From Carposina sasakii (taxonomy: Eukaryota; Arthropoda; Insecta; Lepidoptera; Carposinidae), in NCBI GenBank assembly GCA_014607495.2, contig CP053148.1, forward strand, positions 6,696,001 to 6,760,000: a stretch of DNA of 64,000 nucleotides, written 5' to 3'. A model generated the notes under the pieces. The model was not told the DNA's origin, ran no database searches, and saw only the letters and a list, made by a program, of their open reading frames with translations. Of this stretch, positions 34,045 through 45,231 are shown in pieces (the stretch's first letter is position 1; every line of letters begins with the position of its first letter). Position numbers and translations under genes: made by a program.

Positions 34045-35540
34045 ACTAGATTGATTCAACTTCAGAAATTAGGTGTACCCCGTGTACCCATTGGTTACAT
34101 TATTTTATTGTTGGACGTCAGTCATTCTTAGCAATTACCTCCATAAAATATTATGTAATTAAAGATCTTACAAGAAATTTCACAGATACCTACACAACAG
34201 GGTAAATAGTTCAAAATAATGTACCCGAGTTAGAATTATAATGGTTATATAATTATAATATAAGTAGGAAACATGGTGCTAATGATAAGTCCTACGCTGA
34301 ATGCGAGGCTTAAGTGCGTGGAAAGAGGGTAGACAGACACGTAAATTTTATTGAGTCGAAAATTATCTCCAAGGGCCCCTCGAACTTTGAAGATTATTGT
34401 TTTAATGTGCGCGACATTGTTTTAAAAGTCTTAAACTTTTATCATGCTCTCAATTCAATGTAAATTTTAATGAAGATTTCGAATATTTACTAAATATGAT
34501 TCGCTCATCTCTCATATTAGTAGAATTTTAAAATTTGATTTATTACGTACGCACCTAAGCTAGGAACATGTAAATGATTATTTACATCTATCTCACGTGG
34601 TCGTGGGATTTGGTTACCCCATATATGTACCTAGGTAATAGTGCCTATAACATACTCGGGTGTGTATAATCCCATAAACATGGCCTCTAACGTCTCGGGT
34701 TACGCAGCTATAAATTTAAACCGTGAATAAACCCATAAATACCGAATGAAACTCGAAACGGCGTAACCAAGAAGTTTGCAAACTATATGCTAACCCGAAC
34801 TCGAAATATTAATATAAGAATCGAGCATACATTATATCTGAAGAGGAGTAAACAAACCTGAAATACTTAGGTGTAAAGTCATAAGGTTTGAGGAGAGACG
34901 TTTTTGACAAGAATCTATATATATGCCTTTTTGAGAAGAAAGAGCTTTTTGGTGAAAGCTTAATACAATATGCCAAAGTAACACGATTTAGTTAGATCAG
35001 TATTAGGAACACTAGAATCTGCAGATACATAGTCATGCGTATTATCAGCCTATATTATTTTTTTTATTCTATTACTTTTAAAAATAAACTTATAATAATT
35101 ATAATAAAAATCTATCATCTTAATATTACATACAAAATGTCACTTTATACGACTGAGTAAAGTTATAAGATTTCTACTCCATGTTTATCGACATTAAGAT
35201 AGGGATTGTAATTTTAGTTTTCATATGCTGTTGTTTCTAATTTCCACTATCTCAGAATTTAAGTAAGTACATCTAAATTATGGGACGACGAAGACAAAAG
35301 GAATGTAACTAACCTAAAATATCCGAAAATGGATAGGATCGTGTGATTAAAGTATACCTATCCGTGTCCGTCCAGCCACAGCCATCCCACGCAACTCGCA
35401 AGCTAATGTTTAATCTTCGAACCTTATTTAATTCCTCCTAATATCCGTATTATAAACGCAAAAGTCTATTAGTACAAATGAATAATTATTTGTTACTATA
35501 AAACACTAATTTCAATTTTTATATCAGTCTTTTATTTAGG
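34045..35540. other. AT-rich sequence, nothing recognised
   Basis: No coding frame or repeat identified. Confidence 0.4.
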
Positions 35541-35545
35541 TGATA

Positions 35546-35760
35546 TACAGGATGTAACAAAAGGGGTATGTTAAGCGAAAAGCTATGCAAATAGCCCACT
35601 ATAGAGAACCTCTCTACAAAATTTTAGATTCGAAATCACATGTTTATTTTTCAATATTCCTGAATGAAAATTCCTGAGACATTTAAGAATTCTCCATACT
35701 ATCTTGAAAAATAAACATGTGATTTCGAGAAAAATAAACGTGTGCTGTTCTCGTCGTGAG
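35546..35760 (+). mobile_element. TACAGG-family MITE with 23-bp internal inverted repeat
   Basis: Left end TACAGGATGTAACAAAAGGG continues GTATGTTAAGCGAAAAGC. Inside, 35631-35653 and 35705-35727 are perfect 23-bp inverted copies (around ATCACATGTTTAT). The right end is not clear. Related copies: 9838, 14980, 41730 and 42335. Confidence 0.65.
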
Positions 35761-35764
35761 CGAA

Positions 35765-36710
35765 GTTGCAAGCTTCTCTAGTTCTCTATCTATTGGTTTA
35801 GAAAGATAACCTACATTAAATTCTTTATTATTGATATGCACTACAATAGAAGCAAACTTAATGTCCTCTGTGATATTCTCTATAAGTACTACGTAATCCT
35901 ATTAAATCGAATTTCGTGGTAACAACTCATCCATGGTTGGTTTCCGAAACACTCAAAGGATTGAAGTTGAAATCTCTTTGAAACTAGATTAATCAGATGA
36001 GGCTTTCTTGAAAACGCATGTGATCCGTGACGTACCTACACTAGAAAATAAATCAAGCATTATGTTTTATGAAAGGCTTAAAAGCAAAGCTACTTGTAGA
36101 AATGTATTAAGTAGAATACATGAACAGTCTGTGTGTGTAGTCTGTCCCGGTGACACTTACTTCTAGGTTCCTATACCTACAGTTCATTTTACATCTAAAT
36201 TTCATTCCATTATGAATCTGTATTGAATAATGATTTCTCTTTCAGTGAAATGGATGGTTAGTAGACCTATTACTAAGTTATTGCTAATAAATTTTTAGAA
36301 AATGCATTATAACTGTGTCTAGTATAGAAATTATTATTGATTGATATCTGTGATAATTACGAATGAATAGCTGTAGTAAAATATAATTTACTTATTCTGT
36401 CTAGTATATTCGTCTCCGACGTAGGATATCTATTATAGGAAAAAATTATTGCTTTATGCAATAAAACTTATGCTTCGTCCACAAAATTTACAATCTTAAT
36501 AATTGCTAACAGAGACTATTTATTTAGGGATTAGAGCAATTGCGAAATGCGGTATAATTCTTTATTTGTTTTTATTTTCGCAGCAGCGTTTAATATATGG
36601 GTCCTTAAAAATATTAAAATATAATTTGTCAATAATTTAATGAAGTAACAATAACACAAAGGCTTAGACTAAAGAAAACTAATCTTTCTTTTACCCTCCT
36701 ACTAACATTA
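35765..36710. other. AT-rich sequence, nothing recognised
   Basis: No coding frame or repeat identified. Confidence 0.4.
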
Positions 36711-36712
36711 AA

Positions 36713-37035
36713 TAAATCTGAAGAGTTTGATGGAACGCGCTAATCTCAGGAAAAAAAATCGTACAAAAAAGGTACCCTACCTCGGTACCACATCTATATT
36801 TCAGGTATATAGGTTCCGTACCTTAATCAATAGAAACGCAAAAAAAAAATTATTTTGTATACGCCCCCCAGGTTTCATTTTATTTCCAGTAATTTATTGT
36901 TGTTATAGCGGCAACAGAAATACGTCATCTGTAAAAACAGAAATTGTCTAGCTTAGCTAGCTGTCTTACGGTGCTAGAGATACAGATAGACGGTCGGACG
37001 GACAGCGCAGGCAAAACAACAGAATATCGCTTGGA
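36713..37035 (+). mobile_element. Lep1 5' scrap joined to a GGTTCCGTA-type repeat
   Basis: AAATCTGAAGAGTTTG and AACGCGCTAATCTCAGGAA are Lep1 5' sequence, cut off at about 36752. Then GGTTCCGTACC and CAGATAGACGGTCGGACGGA with CTTGGAACCCTAAAAAGG resemble a common lepidopteran dispersed repeat. The 74-residue frame across it is not a gene. Confidence 0.5.
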
Positions 37036-37039
37036 ACCC

Positions 37040-38200
37040 TAAAAAGGTAAAATCTTTATAATTACTTTCGTGGACAAATCGTTTCCCGGTAATTTGGACT
37101 ACTTCTTGGTTGAACGCCCTAAACTGATGAAGGGCCAACATTTACAAAGTGTTAGATGCGGCTACTTTTCACCCCGGAAAATTAATACATTTTAGCATTT
37201 TACGGTTAGTTCCGATCGTAATGCTCTCTTTTCTTAATATAAGCAAACAGCTGAGACAGAAAGAAAGAACAGGTACTTAAATACATTTAAATTCTTTTAA
37301 GTTTATGTATCGGTTAGAATCAACCACGATGCAGGTAATTAAAATATTAAAAGTCATGCTGTTACATTTATTATTCGAGAACAAGTGTGCAGATTTATAG
37401 TTCTGATTTAATGGGTCTACGAGTAGGTACAATATATGAAACACGGTTATGAAAAATAAGATCACGCTAAGATGAAACACTTTGCATATATTTTTGCATA
37501 ATAATAGGTTTCCCTCGATTTTGCTTTTATTCTTTGAATAACCATTGTCCTCTGATTTTTTTTCTCAACCCTTACTTTTGCTGTGTGACCTTGGGATAAA
37601 AAAAAACTTATACCTACACGTATGTTTCAGCTCGGTACACGTATAGAATAGACTTTCAGGTTTAGTTTAAAGGACTTGAATTTTGTTAGTGTTGAATTTT
37701 TGTTACTAAAGAATAACGGACAGAGTGTTGTGACTACATAGAGTGAAGCATTCATAGTAAGCTCGGCAACGATATTCAATGGAGTAGGGATGTGTATTGA
37801 CGCGTTATCCATCCACACATACAAACCATAGTAAGCTCGGCGCCTACTGGAATATACGCACACATGCCCAACGCGCCGCCATTTCGAAGCTTCAATATGT
37901 GCAGTGACAGCATTACGTCCGTTGTTCTTTATACGTTCATGCTGCCATTCATTTACCTAGGTAATCTTAGCTTACAACTTATTATTTTTATATAATGGGG
38001 TACGCTTTTTATTTTTTTAACGAGGTTTTGAGTCTTGAATAGCTGTAGGTACAATAAAGAGACTGTAGTGTATAATTCGTACCTGTAATGAGAAAAGTAT
38101 TAAATATCTATATATATAGGTACATACCTATGTTTTTTTGTGGCCACCTTTAACGAAGGGTACGTATTCTATACATGAAATAAAGTAAGTTTATGTAAAA
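37040..38200. other. AT-rich sequence, nothing firm
   Basis: Only a small doublet, CATAGTAAGCTCGGC at about 37753 and 37828, was noticed. Confidence 0.4.
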
Positions 38201-38204
38201 AAAA

Positions 38205-38515
38205 ATGCTGGGAAAAAATTTTTTTTTTGAAAAAAAAAAAAATTAAATTCCTTGATCGTGCGAAATTTATAGTGTCTAGTGTTTATGTTAGTTTTTTTAT
38301 AGACAGATATTAATTATTTTTCGTGAAAAAATCCTGCTACGCGCGTCTATGTGCATTTATGCAGAAAAACGCAGTCTATTTACTCAACTTTGGACCCTAA
38401 TATTTTGGAAACCAGACACTTCCCAGGTATGCTTCCATGGAGAAAAATGATCGTGATGATGAGGAGATTCCATAGTTTTCGGGAATGTTGACGACCAAAA
38501 ATCACCCTGTATAGG
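38205..38515 (+). repeat. Dispersed repeat, copy 2 (partner of 7.8 kb)
   Basis: CTTCCATGGAGAAAAATG to CACCCTGTATA (38431-38515) matches 7816-7897. A poly-A/T-rich stretch lies at its left (38195-38245). Confidence 0.55.
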
Positions 38516-38519
38516 TATC

Positions 38520-39150
38520 GTAATGAGAAAATACTATTTACAATCTATCTTTATACAATCGTGAGAGTAGAATTCAAAGTCTATAGGTGTTCTAGATAGG
38601 CAATTTACTTCAATAATTATTGTTGGGAGGTTCTGGATTTAGTTCGATATTATTCGTGTCTAGCAATATCAAAGTTGAATATTATACGAATTCTTCGCTT
38701 CCTCTGGCTATGGCTTCACTTTAGTTTCTCCTTCCGCACATGGCGTAAGTACTAGTCTCATTAGGAACTCGGGGGCATTTCCCTTAGCTAGCAACATATC
38801 AGGAATATAATCAAGCCAAGTAACTAGAACTACAATTAATTTATAGGTACTTAGGGAACTCGTAAAGTAAAACAATTTAAAGTCAGACGCGCAACACTTG
38901 TCAAGTCATTAGTGTACGACAAAACCGTTAAGTGACTTAAAGTTCATCATAAATGGCTTACGAGAAACTCTGCCTTGGTTAAAGGAACTTAACTGCTCTA
39001 TCAAAAAGTTCATAGTTATAAGAGAGTAGTTCCAAGTTTATTTCACTGAAAAATAAGGACACTTAACACGCGCAGGAATATATGCGTAATCAATCATGAC
39101 GTAATAAAAAAGATTTTTAATCGAAATGCGATATAATATAATTGTAGTAC
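38520..39150. other. AT-rich sequence, nothing recognised
   Basis: No coding frame or repeat identified. Confidence 0.4.
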
Positions 39151-39154
39151 TAAT

Positions 39155-39192
39155 ATATAGTTGTATGTGTACAATAAAGAATAAGAATAATA
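39155..39192 (+). mobile_element. LINE tail, (GAATAA)n type
   Basis: TGTACAATAAAGAATAAGAA plus TAATA matches the tail of the LINE at 16137-16640. Only the extreme 3' end is present. Confidence 0.55.
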
Positions 39193-39194
39193 TT

Positions 39195-39775
39195 CAATTC
39201 AAGACATAAAGGTAGCTATTGACTGATGACCGACGTATTACCTTTTTATAACGCCCATTTATTTACCTATCTCTACGACCATGATCTGAAAACAAAGATT
39301 ACTTGTAACGTTAAAGTCACCTACTCTACATTATGTCATTTTAGGTAACGTTGAGATCGCACAATTAGGAGGAAACATAATACATTTATACTCGGCTCAG
39401 GCGCTAAATAATTAAGGAGCACTCACATTACTCGACTTAGTAGTACCATAATTGTATGGTATACGGTATACTACTGTACTGTAGACTGTACTAAGTGTAC
39501 ATCACACAGTACCTAGCTACCCTTATACTAATAATGTAGATACGTACAAGATTGTAGCTTGCCCGAGCGTATTTCAATCATGGGCCAAGTTTCGACGGAG
39601 TGTTTATTTAATTATTTCAGTAACGAATTCATAAGTTAATAGCACATTGTTAGATAAGTTAAGGAAAAATCTCTGTTGTCTATAACACAGGTTAGCCTAG
39701 TATAGACACAGAAGGATATCCTAAATCTGTAGACCTCTCACTAAAATAATTTCTAATATGTCTGTAAGTAGGAAC
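39195..39775. other. AT-rich sequence, nothing firm
   Basis: A loose palindromic patch of TAGTA/TACTA motifs occurs near 39440-39480; otherwise nothing. Confidence 0.4.
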
Positions 39776-39779
39776 AATA

Positions 39780-40506
39780 ATGCTACTTGGTGAATAAAAT
39801 TTATTATTATTATTTGTATCTCTTTTGAAATTCTCGGGACTACAGAGTCCCGGTCCTTTGAGAGGCGCGCATCGGGCCGTACCCAAGATGTAGAGGCCCT
39901 TTTAAGAGAACTTTAATATGGTGTAGGATACACATGACGGATACCATCACCGAGCGCACAATATGATACACCCGGCGATGGTCCCCGCCATGTGCAAGAC
40001 TATTGGAGTGCAGAGCTGTGTCTTGCGATGGAAACAAGGTCATGGGCTATGGGGCTAAATGTTGGGTGGGGTTGGGTAACTGGGCTATTGAAGGAGACTA
40101 ACGGACGCCTACCATTACAACCAAGTCTCATAATTGTTTGGTGGCAGGCGGTGACTCGCCGACTCATTTCATGGGCCCCCTGAAACGGCCGCACGCACGG
40201 AGCGACAAAGGGGGAAACATTTGGTGAGTGGCTAGGATGGAGGGATGCCCCTGGACTTTAAACCGAAGCCAACTCGCCACTTACTGACGGGCACGTCCAC
40301 CCTCGAGCTGTCATAGCTCTCGCGACTCCACTCTGCCCGGCCGGCGAAGGCAAGGCAGAGGTGGGGGAACTGTTCCTCGTCAGACCTCACTCCGGCGCCG
40401 GAGATGAGGAACAGGGTCTACCCCCGGGAGTACTTCAGGTCCGTGGGACCTCCCAACAGCTCGCCACAAGCTGCCCTGCGGGCTTATTATTATTATTATT
40501 ATAGGT
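39780..40506 (+). mobile_element. GC-rich LINE 3' part ending in (TTA)n
   Basis: A GC-rich block in an AT-rich setting ends in TGCGGGCTTATTATTATTAT, a (TTA)n tail as used by several LINE groups. A second (ATT)n tract at 39800-39815 and a CGGGACT..AGTCCCG hairpin near 39836 mark the left side. The many short overlapping frames (39692-40194, 40404-40616) show no domain, so this is probably 3' UTR. Family unknown. Confidence 0.5.
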
Positions 40507-40661
40507 ATAGTAAGAGCGTAAAAAAAAAGTTATTCGGATGCCTTAATTGGCACGTCTTGTTCCTTCAAATAAAATTAACCAAGTTATTGATTCCAGTTAA
40601 AAGCACGTTATTATAAAAGAACTTTTACATCTCAACTATACCCTCAAAATTGGTCAGAAGT

Positions 40662-40757
40662 GGCACCATGTGGTTCTATCGGCCCTTGGTGCTCTGCCTA
40701 CCCCGTAAGGAATACTCGTAAAGGCGTGATTATATGGATGTATGTATGTATTATAAA
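40662..40757 (+). mobile_element. Short LINE/SINE tail with (TATG)n
   Basis: GGCCCTTGGTGCTCTGCCTA and CCCCGTAAGGAATAC followed by GGATGTATGTATGTA is a frequent lepidopteran retroelement terminus. Confidence 0.5.
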
Positions 40758-40759
40758 AG

Positions 40760-41630
40760 TCTAAACAAATACTAACTTGCTGATTGTCATTTATCATAAT
40801 TAATATCTACCTAACCTGTTGGTTGTACCTAAAATTATTTACAGTACACATCGAAGAATTATTGAAACCTTATAATAGTGGAAACGAACCACTTTACTCA
40901 TAAAAACAAGTAAGTATTGAAATAATAAAGCTTTATTTCCAACGAAACAAAAGTCCCTCTATCTCTGAAACAACTCTCCGACTATCAAAAAACCAATGAT
41001 TCAAAAGCATTCAACCGTACATGCAATCAACACGTTTAAATGCCCGTACCGTGTTTAAACATGCATCCATGCATTCTAGTGGTTTGTGTACTATATTTCA
41101 CATAAAATATAATTTTCTGACTGTATGTTATGTATTCTACGTAGTTACTACTAGACACCAGCAACTTTATTCGCGTGTGTTATTACCTATATGTTTTTAA
41201 ATTAGATCCCTGCTACTAATATGTCAAATTTCATCATATGTAGTCTGTTCAATAGTTTTTTCATGGAACTGTAAACTATAGGTACATACATAGAATTAGC
41301 ATACATTTTCGGTTTGCTATTCTTTTTTAGTGGGTAATGAGAAATTCTACAAGTCGCCCATTATCCCCCAAAGAGGTTGGGCAAAAGTGTGCAAATTACA
41401 CACCCACTTTTCACCACTTAGTCTACGTATAAGGGGTGAGCCTACCGCCACTTTTCGGGCACACATATGGGAAGTTCTATGCTATTATAATTATATACTT
41501 ATCTGTTAGCATGACTAAGTATCCCATGATATATCACTAAATAACATTTAAAGCCCTAAAGGTTATTCGCTGATAGGAAAATTACTTACTAGACATAACT
41601 GAAATGTACATTACATATTATTGTGGCCTG
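40760..41630. other. AT-rich sequence with one possible dispersed repeat
   Basis: The patch 41330-41470 (GTGTGCAAATTACACACCCA) resembles a repeat seen in Lepidoptera, but no second copy is in this window. Otherwise nothing. Confidence 0.35.
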
Positions 41631-41729
41631 GCCCTCACATGGAAGCTGGGGTCCATGCTCCCCATTGTTAGGAGTCAACGTGTGCTATCGCAAAGTTCCT
41701 GGGCGTTTATTAACTCTCGTATTACACAA

Positions 41730-42252
41730 TACACAGGATATTACTGAACGAACAGGTATGTTAAGCGAAAAGCAATAAATGCCCCTTGTACTGAAAATTT
41801 AAAAACCTAAGTAACATTATTCAGTTCGCTAATGTGTGTAGACGGTTTACTAAATTGCTCAGGAATGAGAAGTTCACTACTAACGATATACATAGATAGG
41901 AATACATACCTACATACACATGTTCCCAAAATGGGGTTACAGCGCTGCAGGTTTACGAAGGAGATCCTTTCACGAGCCATATGTAGATCACTGACACTGC
42001 TAAATCGTCTGAGAGAACGCTTCGAGTTCTTTAGTCGACATAACATGTACTTAAAGAGATGTAGTTGATGTAGCCCCATATCAGCACAGGTATGTCGTAT
42101 ATCTAAAAACTGTAAAAACATAACCCTCCTTCTGGCGCCGTCGGGTAAATATGAACAAATTGATTGTTCATTAAACTTCTTCAACAGGTTCTCTGTAGTG
42201 TGGTACTTACGTTGCACTCTGCTAACATACCCTTTCCGTTACACCACGTATA
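41730..42252. mobile_element. TACAGG-family element, about 520 bp
   Basis: Left end TACACAGGATATTACTG continues to AGGTATGTTAAGCGAAAAGC; right end AACATACCCTTTCCGTTACA and CCACGTATA is its inverse. The interior carries minus- and plus-strand frames (41807-42217, 41832-42068) with no known domain. This is the longest member of the family in the window. Confidence 0.6.
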
Positions 42253-42334
42253 TGTGCCGTTCGTTCACATATTACTGAAGGCTTCTTCATACAAGCAGGA
42301 CAAATAAGAGTTGCTATTATCAAAGTAATCCTTC

Positions 42335-42494
42335 TACAGGTTGTAACAAAAGGGGTATGTTAAGCGAAATGCTATGAAAATAGCCCATTATAACCTAGCC
42401 AATTACTCGAAATCACATGTTTATTTTTACATAAAAAACATGGTAGTCACAAAATAGGGAAATTTGTATACCCCTTTGGTTACACAATGTATAG
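42335..42494. mobile_element. TACAGG-family MITE, 160 bp
   Basis: TACAGGTTGTAACAAAAGGG and the right end ACCCCTTTGGTTACACAATG then TATA are inverted. The interior shares GAAATCACATGTTTATTTTT with the 35.5-kb copy. Confidence 0.75.
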
Positions 42495-42517
42495 TAGATG
42501 CAATGAAAATGCAATTA

Positions 42518-42640
42518 AAGCGGTGATAGAGCAGTGGTTAAGACGTGCGCCTTCCAAGCAGGAGGCGTCAGTTCGATCCCAGTCACGAGCCTGTACCAAT
42601 GAATATATTTCATGTACAGATTTTAATGTTGCGGTCTTTA
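42518..42640 (+). mobile_element. tRNA-derived SINE, family 3
   Basis: A tRNA-like head: A-box region GATAGAGCAGTGGTTAAGAC, CTTCCAAGCAGGAGG, and a B-box TCAGTTCGATCCCAG. The tail (ATATATTTCATGTACAG) is typical of a common lepidopteran SINE. It sits just beyond the 3' end of the LINE below. It is not a functional tRNA, because no closing acceptor stem is present. Confidence 0.75.
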
Positions 42641-42720
42641 ACATTTAATTATCTATAATTAGTTGCAATAATAACTAACCCTACGTAAAAAAAAACTAGA
42701 GCTACAAAATAAAATAAAAT

Positions 42721-43378
42721 TTACAAATAGAAGACTCCTTGCAAGTCCTCCACCGCTGGCAATGTGCCCAAAAGGCTGGCAGCGTTGCCCCGCTGGATAG
42801 CGAGGCTTACTCGCTGTCCAAAAAATGAGCCAGCCCTCTGGTCATGAGATGCCTCGACCAACCTTTTCAAAATATCTTTAAAAGGTTGTGGGCTCCTGGA
42901 CCCCATTGCCCCATGGTTTCAACCCCAAACGGCTCAAATAGGTAGTCACCACTGAGGTTTGCGTATTTGCGTCGTTTGAGGTTTTCAGCTGCATTGGCCG
43001 CAGAGCCACTTTTGGTTGTTGTGCCTGGGAGATGGGACGCTGCTAAGGTGTCAACGCAGGTTGCGTCCCACACCAGAGAGCGCCCCATCTTCCAAGGCAC
43101 GAGGTTCATGCCGTCGGGTCTCTTGCCATCGTCGCGCACCAGGCCAACAGGTTCTAGTACTGATGGTGCCCCGGCGGTGGAAAGAGCCCGGCGGATGACG
43201 TCATTTAAATTGGCGTGGCGGGATATGCGGCCAGCGCTTCTCATACATGAGAGGCCATGGTGGCCTTGTTGGTCGATGACATCGCCACAGCGGCAGCGAT
43301 GGAGGACGTTGCATGGTGCACCTAAACGGAGGGAGGTCGCAATGCGGAAAGTGGTCCGGTCTAGGAGGGTGCCGATAT
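42721..43378 (-). pseudogene. Restriction-like endonuclease domain of the LINE
   Basis: The frame 43442-42867 (191 aa, first 22 residues from the SINE) carries [13 protein letters not shown] and a CxC...H-x-x-LSC knuckle ([17 protein letters not shown], residues 50-66). [18 protein letters not shown] stretch follows, then GKRPDG (107-111) and LVWDATCVD (124-131), a PD...D pattern typical of restriction-like endonucleases that nick target DNA for first-strand priming. After a frameshift near 42890 the C-terminal 60 residues continue (42906-42721; [19 protein letters not shown]). It lies downstream of the RT part, as in R2-type elements. The element is inactive because of the frameshifts and insertions. 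The plus-strand frame 42967-43410 is its shadow. Confidence 0.8.
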
Positions 43379-43379
43379 T

Positions 43380-43620
43380 CTTTTCTTTTTCTTTTTTTTT
43401 AAATAAATAAATAAATAAATATTCACACACTTCACAACACATTAACCTAGTCCCACACTAAGATCCCTAAGGTCTTGTGTCGTGGGTACTAAGCAACGGT
43501 ATATAAATACATAGATAAGTATATAAACAACCATGACTCGGAAACAAACATAGATATTCATCATATCAATGTTTGCACCTACCGGGATTCGAACCCAGGA
43601 CCTATACAGAATACAAATAT
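43380..43620 (-). mobile_element. tRNA-derived SINE, family 2, inserted in the LINE
   Basis: Minus strand: a B-box GGGTTCGAATCCCGGTAGGT, then TTTCCGAGTCATGG, ACCCACGACACAAGACC and an (ATTT)n tail at 43400-43420. ATATT occurs at both borders (43375-43379 and 43616-43620) and is the probable target duplication. The 5' end of the tRNA head is missing. Same family as 33831 and 51216. Confidence 0.85.
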
Positions 43621-43896
43621 TGGGGGATGGTAGAGCCTGAAGCCACAGTCCCGACTCCCACTCGCCTAAGGCTAAGAGACGGGCACAGCGTTGGCAACCG
43701 TACGATAATTATCGTACATGCACGATAATTTGATACCAGCGTACGATGTACGATTGCGATTCATTATTGTACACAAATGTATGATAATTTTCGAATTTCC
43801 CAAAAGTTTTTTTTTTTTTTAAACTAAAACTAGACTAAAACAAGATTTTAGGGGCACTTGTGTTAAGTTCCTCGAGGTTGGATGCAGTCAAATCAA

Positions 43897-44804
43897 ACAA
43901 AGATTCAATTTTGACGATCCTGTTCTGCAGCTAGTATCCAATTTGAACCCGACGAAAGCGTTGCGAAAAACAAGAGATACTGTTCCAAGTTTATTGCCGC
44001 TGATGAAGATTTTACCTCGAGTTGTTCCTTCTGAATAATACCAAGGTATTGATGACGAGTGGCGACAATTACCTTTTCTCGACCTGCCGGCAGATATTGA
44101 TGTCAAAGGCAAAGTTGATGTATTTTGGGCGCAATTACTGACGTATGAGGAGGACGATCAGGGTCTTACGTTCAAAAAACTTTCGAAGTTTGCCCTTGAC
44201 GTGATTTCACTGCCTCATGCTAACGCAGACTGTGAAAGGCTGTTCAGTCAAGTAAATTTAATTAAAACAAAAAAAGAAACAAACTAGTCACTCCCACCCT
44301 CAATGGCATCCTTTTGGTAAAGCAATGCGTTCAGGGAAATTCCGAAATAGTGTTCGTTTTCAAAATAACTGCTACTCCATGTGCATAAAGATATTTAATA
44401 ATATACCTAAAAAAATAAAAGAGCTACAGTTGAATCAATTTAAAAATGACCTGTATAATTGGCTTGCAGATCAAACCTTTTATACGGTAAAAGAGTTCCT
44501 AGATGGAGGGTTGAGATTTGCATGAGTTGATCGGTGTCTTGATCTTGTTTTTAGAATTATCCTGTTTTGTATGCCTATAATGTGTTTTTTTTTAATATTT
44601 GCATGCCATGCCATGGTTGAGAAGGCAATTGTACTTATCTGATATATGTTACGACCTTTTATAACCCTACTCAAAGACAAATAAAGTATTATTATTATTA
44701 TAAAAGCTTCAACCCAAAGCGGTGATAAGACGATTCGTCACTTGTACGAAACAGAACAGGAGGAGGAGAGTGATAATGATATCATAATGCCGGATGATTC
44801 TTGA
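43897..44804 (+). pseudogene. hAT transposase C-terminal remnant
   Basis: One plus-strand frame reads FDDPVLQLVSNLNP, then after one in-frame stop (about 44033) WRQLPFLDLPADIDV, VDVFWAQLL and the dimerisation block SLPHANADCERLFSQVNLIK (ending near 44268). This block is diagnostic of the hAT C-terminal dimerisation region. After a one-base slip it continues KLVTPTLNGILLVK, is interrupted by the LINE at 44324-44702, and resumes with HLYETEQEEESDNDIIMPDD to a stop at 44802-44804. The N-terminal zinc finger and most of the RNase H-like core are gone. The short minus-strand frame 43888-44112 is a shadow. Confidence 0.85.
44324..44702 (+). mobile_element. LINE 3' end nested in the hAT element
   Basis: The frame 44325-44525 (66 aa) reads FNNIPKKIKELQLNQFKNDL followed by ADQTFYTVKEFL, the extreme C-terminus of a LINE reverse transcriptase. 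About 170 bases of 3' UTR end in AAATAAAGTATTATTATTAT. AAAGC at 44319-44323 and 44703-44707 is a likely target duplication. The element split the hAT coding frame, so it arrived last. Confidence 0.85.
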
Positions 44805-45231
44805 GTCATTGGACCGGAAGATTCCGAAAGTCATTAGTTTATAATGGATTTCGATAGTTTCGTTCACTCATATATAGATAAGAAATATATAAATATATAT
44901 CTCGTTGAATATTACATAATTTGTCAATTTATGTGTTCATGAATCAATTTAATAATCGACTGTACAACTTTGGAGCCATTTATTTTTGTAAAACTTTTGA
45001 AACACACAAATTTACGCGCCATTTTCTACGCAATGTATCCATGTGAAAATCATAAAATTCGAAAAAGGACATGACGAGCGGCTGAGCGCAATATAAGTTC
45101 GTAATAATATCTATTTTATTAATAATTAACGTTTTTTTATGTCATTCAAAAGTATACGATAATTTTTCGTCAGGTACGATAATTTTACGCCCCTGGTACG
45201 ATCAGCGCATCATTCTAGGTTGCCAACACTG

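Larger units (their letters stand above)
43686..45231 (+). mobile_element. hAT transposon, 1546 bp, with perfect 8-bp target duplication
   Basis: Ends CAGCGTTGGCAACC and GGTTGCCAACACTG are inverted with one mismatch, the CAG..GTTGG style of hAT elements. GACGGGCA is present exactly at 43678-43685 and 45232-45239. Subterminal TACGATAAT motifs repeat at both ends. It inserted into the LINE in the opposite orientation and itself holds another LINE (44324-44702). Confidence 0.92.

Noticed and set aside
41807..42217. 136-residue minus-strand gene
   Set aside because: Lies wholly inside a TACAGG-family repeat, overlaps an opposite frame and has no domain.
42518..42590. A tRNA gene
   Set aside because: The B-box is present but no acceptor stem; the tail is that of a SINE.
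42967..43410. 147-residue plus-strand protein
   Set aside because: It is the antisense of the LINE endonuclease domain.
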